Shown: positions 44,755 to 53,607, counted from the stretch's first letter. The stretch: 61,485 nucleotides of DNA from Planctomycetia bacterium (GCA_030527205.1 JAUNBG010000020.1:1-61485), one strand, 5' to 3'. The notes: generated by a model not told the origin, from the letters alone. Numbers and translations are program-made.

Positions 44755-45885
44755 ATGAAAGATTTTTTAACTCATTTTCAGCCTGGTTCCTGGGCCGCCC
44801 CCTTGAATCAGGAATTGATGAATCATCTTTGTCAAAATCCGCTCGAAGCAATGAATCCTTCCAATCCGATTGAATCTGTTGTTCGAATCGGTCAGGAACT
44901 AACGATTCAAAATTTCAATTTTTCGATCAACAATGGGGCGAAAAATTGTTCATTCGACGTTTTTCCCGGCTGGCGAATGTTAATGTATGCTCCGATTTAT
45001 GTTTCGAGTTTTTGCGTCAATCATTGCCTTTATTGCGGTTTTCATGTTCAAGACAAAATTGAGCGAACCAAATTGACTGTCCAGGAAACGCTCAACGAAT
45101 GCCAGGCATTATTCGATCATCAGTATCGAAATATCTTGATTGTTGCCGGCGAATCGGATTATCATGTTCCGATCTCCTATTTGGCTGAAATAATCGAAAA
45201 ACTTTGCGAACGAAACGCTGTTCCTTCCATTGAAATAGCGCCGCAATCGGTTGACAATTATGCTATTCTTGTTAATGCTGGCTGTTCAGGCATAACGCTT
45301 TTTCAAGAAACTTATGACGAACAGCTTTATCCCGTTTATCATCCAAAAGGACCCAAATCCAACTTTCTTTGGCGCTATAACTCGCAACGAAGAGCTGCGG
45401 AAGCTGGAATGAAAAGATTGGGGTTCGGGTTTCTTGTCGGCTTGGCTGAGCCGGTCAATGAATTAAAAAAAATGATTGAACAAGCCAAAGAAGTTCAAAC
45501 GGATTTTCCAAACTCCAAAATCAGTTTCGGACTTCCTCGAATTCGAGAAGCTCCAGACCATTTTCAAATAAAATTTTCGGTCGAAGACGAAACTTTTCTG
45601 CGAATGTATATTGCGTTGCGCTGCGCTTTTCCTGAAGCGGAACTCGTTACATCAACTCGAGAAATGCCCCGTTTTCGAGATCAACTTTTGTCAACCTGCA
45701 TAACTTGGGTTAGCGCGGGAAGCAGTACGCGACCTGGCGGTTATATCGTTGAAAATGGCCTTTCGCCTCTCGACGGATTTGACCCTGCCTTATCGCTTGC
45801 TTCTCAATTTCCTATTACTGATCATCGAAGCGTTAAAGAAGTTGCTCAAGCTGTTATCGAAATGAATCATCAAATCGCTTGGTAA
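44755..45885 (+). CDS. thiH: ThiH-like radical SAM enzyme (2-iminoacetate synthase type)
   Basis: 376 residues. The radical SAM cluster motif is CVNHCLYCGF (Cys87, Cys91, Cys94) in a ThiH-like context (YAPIYVSSFC, then DKIERTKLTVQETLNE). The distal features also match ThiH/HydG: FQETYDEQLYPVYHPKGPK, RYNSQRRAAEAGMKRLGFG and SAGSSTRPGGY. ThiH cleaves tyrosine to dehydroglycine for the thiamine thiazole. HydG is less likely because its extra C-terminal Cys cluster is absent. No other thiamine genes adjoin it. The ATG at 44755 is chosen; an in-frame TTG lies 30 bases upstream. Confidence 0.85.
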   Translation: MKDFLTHFQPGSWAAPLNQELMNHLCQNPLEAMNPSNPIESVVRIGQELTIQNFNFSINNGAKNCSFDVFPGWRMLMYAPIYVSSFCVNHCLYCGFHVQDKIERTKLTVQETLNECQALFDHQYRNILIVAGESDYHVPISYLAEIIEKLCERNAVPSIEIAPQSVDNYAILVNAGCSGITLFQETYDEQLYPVYHPKGPKSNFLWRYNSQRRAAEAGMKRLGFGFLVGLAEPVNELKKMIEQAKEVQTDFPNSKISFGLPRIREAPDHFQIKFSVEDETFLRMYIALRCAFPEAELVTSTREMPRFRDQLLSTCITWVSAGSSTRPGGYIVENGLSPLDGFDPALSLASQFPITDHRSVKEVAQAVIEMNHQIAW

Positions 45886-46363
45886 ACGATGAATTTGGAC
45901 AATAATCATTCCTGACTTTATATTCAAACCTGCTGAAAAGAGTTTATTAAAAAGTCCGGTTTTAATTTTCATAAGACCGAAAACAAACGACGAATTGCCA
46001 AAGACGAATCCTGCCGTCCTTGCTTGCTTCGGCTTTTCGCTTCAAATAAGCCGATTCGATATCATTTTGAGAATTCGCCCATTCTTTCTGAATGAGTAAA
46101 AACATTTTTGCATTATAATTAGCTGATACTGGATAAAAATCCTAAAAGCGTTATAATTATTTTGACAATTATTTCAATAAAAAGACCGCTTTCGCCCATT
46201 GGCGAACAAAAACTAAAAAAGTTATTCCTTGAGGGGTTATTTTTTCTCGCAAAACAAAAAATGAGAAAATATTCTTGTCCTTGAGTATCAACGACGGTTT
46301 TGCATGAAATTTGTATTTTGTTGTAATTAAGTCAATTAATAATCAATAACAGTTCGATAAAAA
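45886..46363. other. Spacer between the radical SAM and ketoacyl synthase genes
   Basis: AT-rich with a TATAAT box at 46114-46119 and a TTGACA at 46162-46167, but they are not spaced as a promoter. ACGACGAATTGCC...GAATCCTGCC at 45989-46018 resembles the GCGAAGCCTG repeat weakly. No gene is supported. Confidence 0.3.
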
Positions 46364-47617
46364 ATGACAAATATTTCCCAAACGATCACAGAACGAATCG
46401 TTATAACAGGCATCGGTTTAACAGCTCCCAATGGCGATAATTTAGTCGAGTTCCGGAAAGCTTTATTGACAGGAAAAAGCGGAATTCAACCCTATAATAT
46501 TCGATATTTTGGCGATACTGTTGCCGGCATTTGTCATTTTGATGAATTAAAATATCAAAAGAGACGCGAGCTTCGTCGAGGAACCCGCGCCGGAAGCATT
46601 GCCATTTATTGCGCCAATGAGGCCATTCAAGATTCTGGCCTCAATTGGGAAGCTCAACCGAAAGAAAATGTCGGCGTTTATATCGGTTTAACAGAACACG
46701 GAAATGTTGAAACTGAAAACGAAATCTATCAAATCAAGCAATATGATTATGACTGCAATTATTGGTCGCATCATCATAATCCCCGAACTGTCGCGAACAA
46801 TCCGGCGGGCGAAGTTACGCTCAACTTGTCCATAACAGGGCCTCATTATACAATCGGAGCTGCCTGTGCCGCTGGAAATGCTGGAATCATTCAAGGAGTT
46901 CAACAACTTCGTTTGGGCGAGGTCGATTTGGCTATTGTTGGCGGCGTTTCGGAAAGCATTCATACTTTCGGCATTTTTGCCGCCTTTCATGCTCAAAATG
47001 CTTTGGCTAAACATAATGATCCAACAAAAGCGTCTCGTCCGTTTGATCGAAATCGAAATGGAATCGTCGTTTCTGAGGGGGGTTGCCTTTATATTTTAGA
47101 ACGTTTAACTGACGCCAAAAAGCGTAACGCGAAAATTTATGCCGAAGTTGTCGGCTATGCAATGAATAGTGACGCGACTGACTTTGTTCTTCCAAATCCT
47201 GAGCGACAAGCTCAATGTATGCAAAAAGCGATTCTTTTTGCCGGTTTAACGCCTAACGATATTGATTTGATTAATACGCATGCAACGGCAACGCCTTCCG
47301 GCGATATTCAGGAAATTATTGCTATTCGACAATTGTTTGGAAATTCGCCCAAAACATTTATCAACAATACGAAAAGTTTTATTGGCCATGCAATGGGAGC
47401 CGCAGGCGTTTTGGAATTAGCTGGAAATATTCCTTCTTTTGATGATCATTGGATTCATCCGACCATTAATGTTGATGAACTTGATCCAAAATGCGAAATC
47501 GATAATCTCGTTTTGAATAAGCCTATTCAGGTCGATTCAATTCGTTATATTTTGAACAACTCTTTTGGAATGGTCGGCACTAATTCTGTCATTATCGTTA
47601 AAAAGTTTGAGGATTAA
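46364..47617 (+). CDS. Beta-ketoacyl-ACP synthase (FabF-like)
   Basis: 417 residues, full length for a KAS I/II-type condensing enzyme. The catalytic triad is visible: Cys168 in HYTIGAACAAGNAG, His306 in NTHATATPSGD and His342 in SFIGHAMGAAGVLE. It elongates acyl chains on acyl carrier protein. Sequence around the active site is divergent from housekeeping FabF (for example AACAAGNAG rather than TACATGAHAI), which suggests a specialised pathway rather than bulk fatty acid synthesis; this is inference. The acyl carrier protein gene follows 468 bases downstream on the same strand, with a MITE-like element between them. Confidence 0.9.
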   Translation: MTNISQTITERIVITGIGLTAPNGDNLVEFRKALLTGKSGIQPYNIRYFGDTVAGICHFDELKYQKRRELRRGTRAGSIAIYCANEAIQDSGLNWEAQPKENVGVYIGLTEHGNVETENEIYQIKQYDYDCNYWSHHHNPRTVANNPAGEVTLNLSITGPHYTIGAACAAGNAGIIQGVQQLRLGEVDLAIVGGVSESIHTFGIFAAFHAQNALAKHNDPTKASRPFDRNRNGIVVSEGGCLYILERLTDAKKRNAKIYAEVVGYAMNSDATDFVLPNPERQAQCMQKAILFAGLTPNDIDLINTHATATPSGDIQEIIAIRQLFGNSPKTFINNTKSFIGHAMGAAGVLELAGNIPSFDDHWIHPTINVDELDPKCEIDNLVLNKPIQVDSIRYILNNSFGMVGTNSVIIVKKFED

Positions 47618-47823
47618 TATTTTACTTTTAAAGAAACGCTTCGCCTTTAAGTTCAATGCTTCGTTTCGGCGATTGACCTTTTTATTCTCAGATCCGTTGA
47701 TTTTTCGAGTCTTATTTTTTTAGTTATCTGGGAAAGACAGAAAAGATAAGTAAAGTAAAACCATAAAATAACTCAATAAATCAACTTTCAATTTGTTAGG
47801 AATAAAACGCTCATTAAATTGTA

Positions 47824-47933
47824 AGGAAGTTCTAAAAACCTGTTTTTTGCAATAAACTCCATTCGAAAAACGTCGCGAAATCCTGTTCCTGAGGACGAGA
47901 CGTTCTCGCTCCCAGCAGATTTTTAAACTTCCT
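47824..47933. repeat. MITE-like element, copy 3 (subfamily A)
   Basis: 110 bp from AGGAAGTTCTAAAAACC to TTTTTAAACTTCCT. Its core (CTGTTTTTTGCAATAAACTC, CGTCGCGAAA, GGACGAGACGTTC) is nearly identical to copy 1 at 1315-1425 in the same orientation. It lies between the ketoacyl synthase and acyl carrier protein genes. The rest of 47618-48085 is AT-rich. Confidence 0.8.
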
Positions 47934-48085
47934 TATAAATCACATTTTTTGTAATGATATATTGATTATAACGATAATCTTGAAATGATTGTCACGAATA
48001 TCGAGAACAGTCCAATACATTGGAAATAATAGGCGATTTGTTTGATTAATCAAAAGAATTAACTTAAAATAACAGGAGTTTTTTA

Positions 48086-48337
48086 ATGAACAGACCGGAA
48101 ATCAGAGAAGCAATTATTGAAATTCTTTCCGATATTGCTCCCGATGAAGATTATAAGGCTCTTCAAGATAACGTTTCGTTTCGAGAACAACTTAGTATGG
48201 ACAGTATGGATATGCTTGATATTGTCTTGGAACTGCGTCGTCGTTATAAATTACAAATCCCGGAAGAGGATTATCCTCATCTCGATTCCATGAACAGTAC
48301 GCTTGATTATCTTGCGCCGCTTTTGGCAGATCGTTAA
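48086..48337 (+). CDS. Acyl carrier protein
   Basis: 83 residues with strong ribosome site AGGAG. The phosphopantetheine site is DSMDMLDIV (Ser40), with the usual preceding acidic residue and a four-helix layout: helix 1 EIREAIIEILSDIAP, helix 2 MDMLDIVLELRRRYKL, and a C-terminal helix. IPEEDYPHLDSM matches the loop after helix 2 in AcpP-like proteins. It carries the growing acyl chain, most likely for the neighbouring ketoacyl synthase. The pair may belong to a dedicated pathway rather than the main FAS. Confidence 0.92.
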   Translation: MNRPEIREAIIEILSDIAPDEDYKALQDNVSFREQLSMDSMDMLDIVLELRRRYKLQIPEEDYPHLDSMNSTLDYLAPLLADR

Positions 48338-48390
48338 TCTTTTTGTATGAATCTTTGGGGAAAGAACATTTTGATCTGCTGTTCTTTTAC

Positions 48391-48458
48391 GCTCAAGCCA
48401 GTTGATCATCCTTGCCTGGGTTACGCCAGAAAAATCAAGGGGGTCAACTGGTTTGAGT
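48391..48458 (+). ncRNA. Nested three-helix stem-loop between acp and nadC
   Basis: The outer helix CTCAAGCCAGTTGA (48392-48405) pairs with TCAACTGGTTTGAG (48444-48457) over 14 bp with one G-U pair. Inside it CCTTG (48410-48414) pairs with CAAGG (48436-48440), and CTGG (48416-48419) pairs with CCAG (48426-48429). It could be a terminator-like 3' structure of acp, a small RNA, or a processed leader of nadC. No T-tract follows. The type is inferred; only the folding potential is seen. Confidence 0.4.
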
Positions 48459-48555
48459 ATAGATTTCTCTTGATCGATCTTCCTTTTCCTCAATGATATA
48501 CTGTCAAAGAGAACAATTCATTTCGCTTTTATCATAAGAACAAAACAGACAATCC

Positions 48556-49485
48556 ATGAAAAAAGAATTCAGTCAGCAGGTTTGGAATTTCGAGTTGGAA
48601 TCGGATTTAAAACAACTTATTCAAACGGCTATTTGGGAAGACGGAAGGGATAGGGGCGATTTGACAAGTTCGGCTCTTATTCCTGCTGACATTCGCGGAA
48701 AAGCTTCTGTTATGGCTCGCGAAGATGGCGTTGCTGCCGGTCTTGTTGCGGTAAAAACGCTTTTAAAAGAAGTCGATCCCGAACTTGATTGGCTTGTGAT
48801 TGCTCATGATTCCGATTTGTTGAAGAAAGGAGATAAACTTGGCGAAATTGTCGGACCGGTTCAATGTATGTTGACGGCAGAACGACTTTTGTTGAATTTT
48901 GTTGGTCGCCTTTCTGGAATTGCCTCGTTGACACAGAAATATGTTCAAGCGATCAAGGGAACAAACGCTCGAATTTATGATACACGCAAAACAACTTTGG
49001 GTTGGCGACGCCTTGAAAAATATGCGGTTCGTTGCGGAGGCGGCAATAATCATCGAAGCGGTCTTTTTGATGCGGTTTTGATTAAAGATAATCATTTGGC
49101 TTTTGGCAATTCGACAAACTTTAATCCTGCTCAGGCGGTTCAAAAAGCCAAGTCCTATTTGAATCAACGTTTTGTCGATGCAATTCCGATTATCGAAGTT
49201 GAGGTTGATTCGTTGGAACAATTGAAACTTGTCCTTCCCGAAAACCCGGATATTGTTCTTTTGGACAATATGAACGCTGTATTATTACAGGAAGCGGTTC
49301 AAATACGAAATGAAAAGAATCCGGCGGTTGAATTGGAAGCATCGGGCGGCATAACGCTTCAAACAGTTCGCGAAGCGGCCCTTGCCGGCGTCGAAAGAAT
49401 TAGCGTCGGCGCTCTGACTCATTCTGCCAAAACGTTTGATATTGGACTTGATTGGGAATATACCGAAACCGGTATGGACGGTTAA
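48556..49485 (+). CDS. nadC: Nicotinate-nucleotide pyrophosphorylase (carboxylating)
   Basis: 309 residues, standard length. It converts quinolinate and PRPP to nicotinate mononucleotide in de novo NAD synthesis. Characteristic segments are GDLTSSALIP near the N-terminus, RLLLNFVGRLSGIASLT, YDTRKTTLGWRRLEKYAVRCGGGNNHRSGL (given here in parts: TRKTTLGWR and GGGNNHRSGL), LIKDNHL and the C-terminal LEASGGITLQTV and GVERISVGALTHS. All conserved substrate-binding His/Lys/Arg positions are present. The WecA-type gene begins 5 bases after its stop. nadA lies 2.8 kb downstream, but no nadB is seen. Confidence 0.95.
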   Translation: MKKEFSQQVWNFELESDLKQLIQTAIWEDGRDRGDLTSSALIPADIRGKASVMAREDGVAAGLVAVKTLLKEVDPELDWLVIAHDSDLLKKGDKLGEIVGPVQCMLTAERLLLNFVGRLSGIASLTQKYVQAIKGTNARIYDTRKTTLGWRRLEKYAVRCGGGNNHRSGLFDAVLIKDNHLAFGNSTNFNPAQAVQKAKSYLNQRFVDAIPIIEVEVDSLEQLKLVLPENPDIVLLDNMNAVLLQEAVQIRNEKNPAVELEASGGITLQTVREAALAGVERISVGALTHSAKTFDIGLDWEYTETGMDG

Positions 49486-49490
49486 AGAAA

Positions 49491-50621
49491 ATGATTATTT
49501 CTTTTATAATAGCGTTTATTGTCTGTTTTCTGGTTAGTTATTTGACTTGTTGGATTGTTCGACTTTTGGGGGGGCGGATCGGGTTAGTTGATAAACCCGG
49601 ATTACGGAAAATTCATGAAAAACCGATGCCAACCGGAGGCGGATTGGGAATTTGGTTGGGAATAACGTTTCCCCTTTTGGCGGCAACCTTTTTGGCCAAC
49701 ATTCTGAAGTTGCAATTATCCAGCAATTTGGAAGCAACCCATTTTTTAAACATTCCCTATTTAACAATCCCTGATTTCATTCGAACTCATGTTTCTGGAA
49801 TTGTTTTTCAATCGGTTCGACTTTGGCAGCTTTTAGGACTCGGAACGATTCTTGTCATTCTTGGAACGTTGGATGATCGTTTTAATTTAAATTGGAAATT
49901 GCGATTTGGGATTCAAGCGCTGGTTGCGATCTTTGCCGTTAAACTCGGTTGGAAAGCAACTTTTTTCGTTGATATTCCCTGGTTGACGAGTCTTATCAGT
50001 ATTATATGGATTATTGGTCTGACTAATTCGTTTAATCTGCTCGATAATATGGACGCGTTATCTGCTGGGGTTGCTGCGATAAGCGCTTTGTTTTTGTCTA
50101 TCGTTATGCTGGGGTTCGCAACGAATCCGCTTTCTGGAGAACCTCAATTGTTTCTCGGCGGTTTTCTTTTGATTCTGGTTGCCGCTCTGCTTGGTTTTCT
50201 TTTACATAATCGCCCTCCCGCAAAAATGTTTATGGGAGACGGCGGCGCTTATTTTATTGGCTTCTTGTTGGCAACAACGACTTTATCGGCAACATTTGTT
50301 GGCGATAACGCGCCGAAACAGGCGATTCTTGTTCCGATCTGCATTCTTGCCGTTCCGATTTATGATACATTCAGCGTTATCGTTATTCGACTGAGGAATC
50401 ATAAAAGCCCGTTTGAAGGCGATACGAATCATTATTCTCATCGACTGGTTCGCCGCGGTCTGTCAAAACCGAAAGCCGTTTTGACCATTTATTTGACAAC
50501 GGTCATTTGTTCGATTAATGCTCTCTTTCTTTATCAGGTTGGTTTATTTTCCGCTCTTTTAATGATTTTGCAAATTGTCATGATTTTTGTTCTCATTGCC
50601 ATTTTTGAATCTCATCATTAA
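49491..50621 (+). CDS. WecA/MraY-family sugar-1-phosphate transferase
   Basis: About 376 residues, mostly transmembrane helices. It transfers a (GlcNAc-type) sugar phosphate to undecaprenyl phosphate, starting synthesis of a surface polymer. Visible landmarks are GLVDKPGLRKIHEKPMPTGGG near the N-terminus (given in parts), the catalytic LGTLDDRFNLNWKLRFGIQ, NSFNLLDNMDALSAGVAAI, GDGGAYFIGFLLA, and the cytoplasmic HYSHRLVRRGLS. These match WecA/TagO rather than MraY, whose usual PMGG and HHHFE motifs are absent. The ATG at 49491 is chosen, 5 bases after nadC. The pair is probably co-transcribed. Confidence 0.92.
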   Translation: MIISFIIAFIVCFLVSYLTCWIVRLLGGRIGLVDKPGLRKIHEKPMPTGGGLGIWLGITFPLLAATFLANILKLQLSSNLEATHFLNIPYLTIPDFIRTHVSGIVFQSVRLWQLLGLGTILVILGTLDDRFNLNWKLRFGIQALVAIFAVKLGWKATFFVDIPWLTSLISIIWIIGLTNSFNLLDNMDALSAGVAAISALFLSIVMLGFATNPLSGEPQLFLGGFLLILVAALLGFLLHNRPPAKMFMGDGGAYFIGFLLATTTLSATFVGDNAPKQAILVPICILAVPIYDTFSVIVIRLRNHKSPFEGDTNHYSHRLVRRGLSKPKAVLTIYLTTVICSINALFLYQVGLFSALLMILQIVMIFVLIAIFESHH

Positions 50622-50790
50622 GACAAAACAAATTAATGGGGTTCAAAACTTTAGGGGCGGCTCTATAAACGCTTTTTTCAACTTCGTTTTTCAAAACGGG
50701 TTGTTGGAAACCTTTGCTCATTGTTTGAAAATTCCTGATCCTGATGTTCGGAATATCGAAAATGATTCCAGATTTTTGCCTCTGAGACGT

Positions 50791-51180
50791 TTATTCGTTG
50801 CGGCGGCTTTTTTCGTTTTGAGCGGCAATGAACAACATATGCAACTCATGAATGACGTTTTCAAGCATTTTCGATTCTTCATCCGTTCTGTTTCCCGCTG
50901 TTTTGTCGAAAAGAAGTTGAACTGTATCAATCAAATGTTTGGCCTGATGAAGCAAGAACGTTGATTGCCCTGTCATCGGATTGGGAAAAATTCCCATCGA
51001 AACCATTGCCTGCGTTGCAAGACTTGTTGCCAACGATATTAAATTTGGAGCGGGCAAGGGGACGTCTTGAGGCATTTCAAAATGTTGCTTGGCATTTTCT
51101 TTTTCTGCCGAATTCTGTTGTTCTGATGGTTGTTGAGTATCGTTGTTTTGAGATTTGTTATCTGGCTCGGATTGACTCAT
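50791..51180 (-). CDS. DUF1844-family small protein
   Basis: 129 residues; ATG preceded by AAAGGAAAAACA. The central part matches the DUF1844 pattern: NLISLATSLATQAMVSMGIFPNP, then a Lys/His-rich helix (QAKHLIDTVQLLFDKTAGNRTDEESKMLENVIHELHM; given in parts as HLIDTVQLLFDKTAGN and TDEESKMLENVIHELHM). A Gln/Asn/Ser-rich N-terminus and a short basic tail flank it. Members are widespread small cytoplasmic proteins of unknown function. It stands on the opposite strand to its neighbours, between the transferase gene and nadA. Confidence 0.85.
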   Translation of the reverse strand: MSQSEPDNKSQNNDTQQPSEQQNSAEKENAKQHFEMPQDVPLPAPNLISLATSLATQAMVSMGIFPNPMTGQSTFLLHQAKHLIDTVQLLFDKTAGNRTDEESKMLENVIHELHMLFIAAQNEKSRRNE

Positions 51181-51703
51181 TGTTTTTCCTTTTTAAAGTT
51201 TAATGTTTTCTTTGTTCTATCGAAGCCAAAACGAGCGGCGATCTTCAGCTTTAGCTTCGATGTTTTTTTGTTTATTTCGATATTGCGGACAGAATGAGTT
51301 GAGGTTTTCAAGTTTAATTCTATTTCGACAATGTTTTTATGAGATTGATCGGCCGATCATTTTGGGGCAACAAAGACTTGAACTTTGAATTTGTATAAAA
51401 ATGAAAACTCCCCAATCAATTCAATCATAAGAATATCAAAAAAGATAGCATTTTCAAGAATACTTTATGAGAAATAGGGAATATTTCCGTAAATCTCATT
51501 TGATTGTCCCAGCAACCAACGGCGCGGCAGCCTGACAACGGCGCGGCAGCTCGAATCGGGAAACAATATCCAGACGTTGCCGCGCGGGGACAACCGATAA
51601 ATAGAAATTTAACAGAATAATAGCCCTGTTTGTATAGAAACCGGAAATTCGGAAGGCCTGATCCCCCTGATTTGCCCGACGCTGTCAGAATTATGATTCC
51701 AAG

Positions 51704-51814
51704 AGGAAGTTCTAAAAAACCATTTGGAGCGTTGACGTCTCGTCCGCAAAAACAGGTTTTAATGACTTTATCCAAAATGCGTCTGTTGAAAAATCCGGAT
51801 TTTTAGAGCTTCCT
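51704..51814. repeat. MITE-like element, copy 4 (subfamily B, reversed)
   Basis: 111 bp from AGGAAGTTCTAAAAAACC to CCGGATTTTTAGAGCTTCCT. In reverse complement its core (TTTTCAACAGACGCATTTTG, TTTTTGCGGACGAGACG) matches copy 2 at 35147-35245. No clear target duplication. Confidence 0.78.
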
Positions 51815-52173
51815 TAATGATTCTGGAACATCAAAAAGGTTTGAATTAAACGTCGGTTAAACGATCATATTCATTAGTTTTTCGAGGCTTTTTCTGTTTC
51901 ACGGGAAACAAACTCAATCATAATCCAAGGGGAAAAGAATCTGGGATTATAATGAATTAAATAAAATCAAAAAAAGTTTGGGGGGCTGTTGCTGTTTGTC
52001 TCTGTTTGTCGGATTTCGGATTTGGCTCGTTCGTAATTCGTTTCCGTTGCTGTCGAACAACAACCCCAATGGTCAAATTTTTCAATGCGTTTGAGAATAA
52101 ATGAGTATTATGGAACAAATCGATGAACCTATAATAAAACATTCAACTTTTTTCGCGATTTTTTATTCTGCCC

Positions 52174-52203
52174 TGTCGGCGAAATAACTTTTTAATATAT
52201 AAT
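52174..52203 (+). promoter_or_regulatory. Possible nadA promoter
   Basis: A perfect TATAAT at 52198-52203, 60 bases before the nadA start, with a weak -35-like TGTCGG 18 bases upstream. The recurrent 14-mer TCAACAGGCTTGAG (52222-52235) lies in the resulting leader. Confidence 0.4.
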
Positions 52204-52263
52204 AGACAAAGCAACGGATTTTCAACAGGCTTGAGTCATTTGATAATTGCAACAGGCGAACCA

Positions 52264-53412
52264 ATGAATGCGGAAACAAAAGAAACTTTTTCGATTGAAG
52301 AATATAAACGACTTGATAAGTCCGTTTTAACCAAACGAATCAATCGCATTCGATCGAAATGCGGCTCAAAACTTCTTATTTTGTCTCATCATTATCAAAA
52401 ACAAGAGATTTTTGAATTGGCGGACGCTCACGGAGACAGTTTTCAACTGAGCCAGATCGCGGCCCAAAATGAGCAATGCGAGGCAATCTTTTTTTGCGGC
52501 GTTCATTTTATGGCCGAAACGGCGGACATCATTGCGAACAGTCCAAAACGTTTAGCTCAACGAAATGGGAAACGGATCAATGTCTATCTTCCCGATTTGA
52601 ATGCGGGTTGTCCAATGGCTGATTTTGCAACTTTGGCCCAAGTTGAAGATTGTTGGACCCAACTTTCAGACGTCATCGATACCAAACAGCTCATTCCGAT
52701 AACTTATGTGAATTCCAAGGCGGAAATTAAAGCGTTCTGCGGGCGACATAACGGTTTGGCCTGTACATCGTCCAATGCGAAGGCTGTTTTGCAATGGGCT
52801 TTTTCGCAAAATTGCCAGGTTTTATTCTTGCCGGATCAACATCTTGGTCGGAATACGGCGATCGAAATGGGAGTCCCTCGTTCCGAAATGGTTCTTTGGA
52901 GTTTCGATGTTCCAACTTTAACCGATAAACTTGGCGGCAATACGCCCGAAGCCATTAAGAATAGCCGCATTATTTTATGGAACGGTTATTGCAAGGTTCA
53001 TCAGCTTTTTGCCGAAGAGCAGATTGAAATGCAGCGATCCAGAAACGCTCAAGTTAAAATCATTGTTCATCCGGAATGTAATTTGTCCGTTGTTCAGAGC
53101 GCTGATATTTCCGGTTCAACCAGCAAAATGATTGAGGTTATCGGTCAAAGCCAAAGCGCTTCGAGTTGGGCCGTTGGAACGGAATGGAGAATGATCGAAC
53201 GTCTTATTAAAGATAATCCAGATAAACAAATCTGTTCATTGGCTTCCGTTCCTCGACTTTGCGAATCAATGAATATGATAACCTTGGCCAATCTTTGTTG
53301 GGCGTTGGAAAATTGGGATCGCGGAACGGCTGTTAATTTGATACGCGTTCCGGACTCCGTTGCTCAAGATGCGGGAATTTGTCTGGAAAGAATGCTTGAG
53401 CATAAAGGTTGA
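52264..53412 (+). CDS. nadA: Quinolinate synthase NadA
   Basis: 382 residues from the ATG at 52264 (an in-frame TTG lies 33 bases upstream; AGGCG precedes the ATG). It condenses iminoaspartate with dihydroxyacetone phosphate to quinolinate, using a [4Fe-4S] cluster. Three conserved cysteine contexts are visible: DLNAGCPMAD (Cys116), VHPECNLSV and VPRLCESMNM. Other conserved parts are ILSHHYQKQEI and FLPDQHLGRNTA. It supplies the substrate for NadC, whose gene is 2.8 kb upstream on the same strand. Confidence 0.95.
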   Translation: MNAETKETFSIEEYKRLDKSVLTKRINRIRSKCGSKLLILSHHYQKQEIFELADAHGDSFQLSQIAAQNEQCEAIFFCGVHFMAETADIIANSPKRLAQRNGKRINVYLPDLNAGCPMADFATLAQVEDCWTQLSDVIDTKQLIPITYVNSKAEIKAFCGRHNGLACTSSNAKAVLQWAFSQNCQVLFLPDQHLGRNTAIEMGVPRSEMVLWSFDVPTLTDKLGGNTPEAIKNSRIILWNGYCKVHQLFAEEQIEMQRSRNAQVKIIVHPECNLSVVQSADISGSTSKMIEVIGQSQSASSWAVGTEWRMIERLIKDNPDKQICSLASVPRLCESMNMITLANLCWALENWDRGTAVNLIRVPDSVAQDAGICLERMLEHKG

Positions 53413-53455
53413 TTGAACGGAAATTCAAATAAGGTTCAAACAGATTGACTTTCTT

Positions 53456-53475
53456 TTCAAGCAGCTTGAATTTTT
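53456..53475 (+). terminator. Possible terminator after nadA
   Basis: TTCAAG-CAG-CTTGAA followed by TTTTT, 44 bases after the nadA stop. The stem is short and AT-rich, so confidence is moderate to low. Confidence 0.4.
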
Positions 53476-53607
53476 ATGTTCAAGCGAAACTTCCCAATCC
53501 GGGTTCCGTATATTTCAGACAATGTCATTTTTTCGATCATTTTTAACTGAGGTTTGGTCACTGTTTTTTTGACATATTGCTTAATTTGTTTTTCATTAAT
53601 ATTGATA

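Larger units (their letters stand above)
51181..52263. other. 1.08-kb non-coding region before nadA
   Basis: It contains the MITE-like copy 4 (51704-51814) and a GC-rich double repeat of CAACGGCGCGGCAGC at 51517-51531 and 51536-51550 with an inverted partner GTTGCCGCGC at 51576-51585. A long imperfect hairpin spans about 51978-52072 (GGGGGGCTGTTG...CAACAACCCC), and the nadA promoter region is at 52174-52203. Open frames on either strand here look accidental. Confidence 0.5.

Noticed and set aside
44498..44851. 117-codon minus-strand frame
   Set aside because: Overlaps the well-supported start of the radical SAM gene on the other strand.
46114..46167. Promoter from TATAAT and TTGACA boxes before the ketoacyl synthase
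   Set aside because: The boxes are in the wrong order and spacing.
50587..50964. 125-codon plus-strand frame
   Set aside because: Lies antisense over the DUF1844 gene, which has a clear domain match and ribosome site.
51425..51775. 116-codon minus-strand frame
   Set aside because: Runs through the MITE-like element and the GC-rich repeat; an accident of repeat composition.
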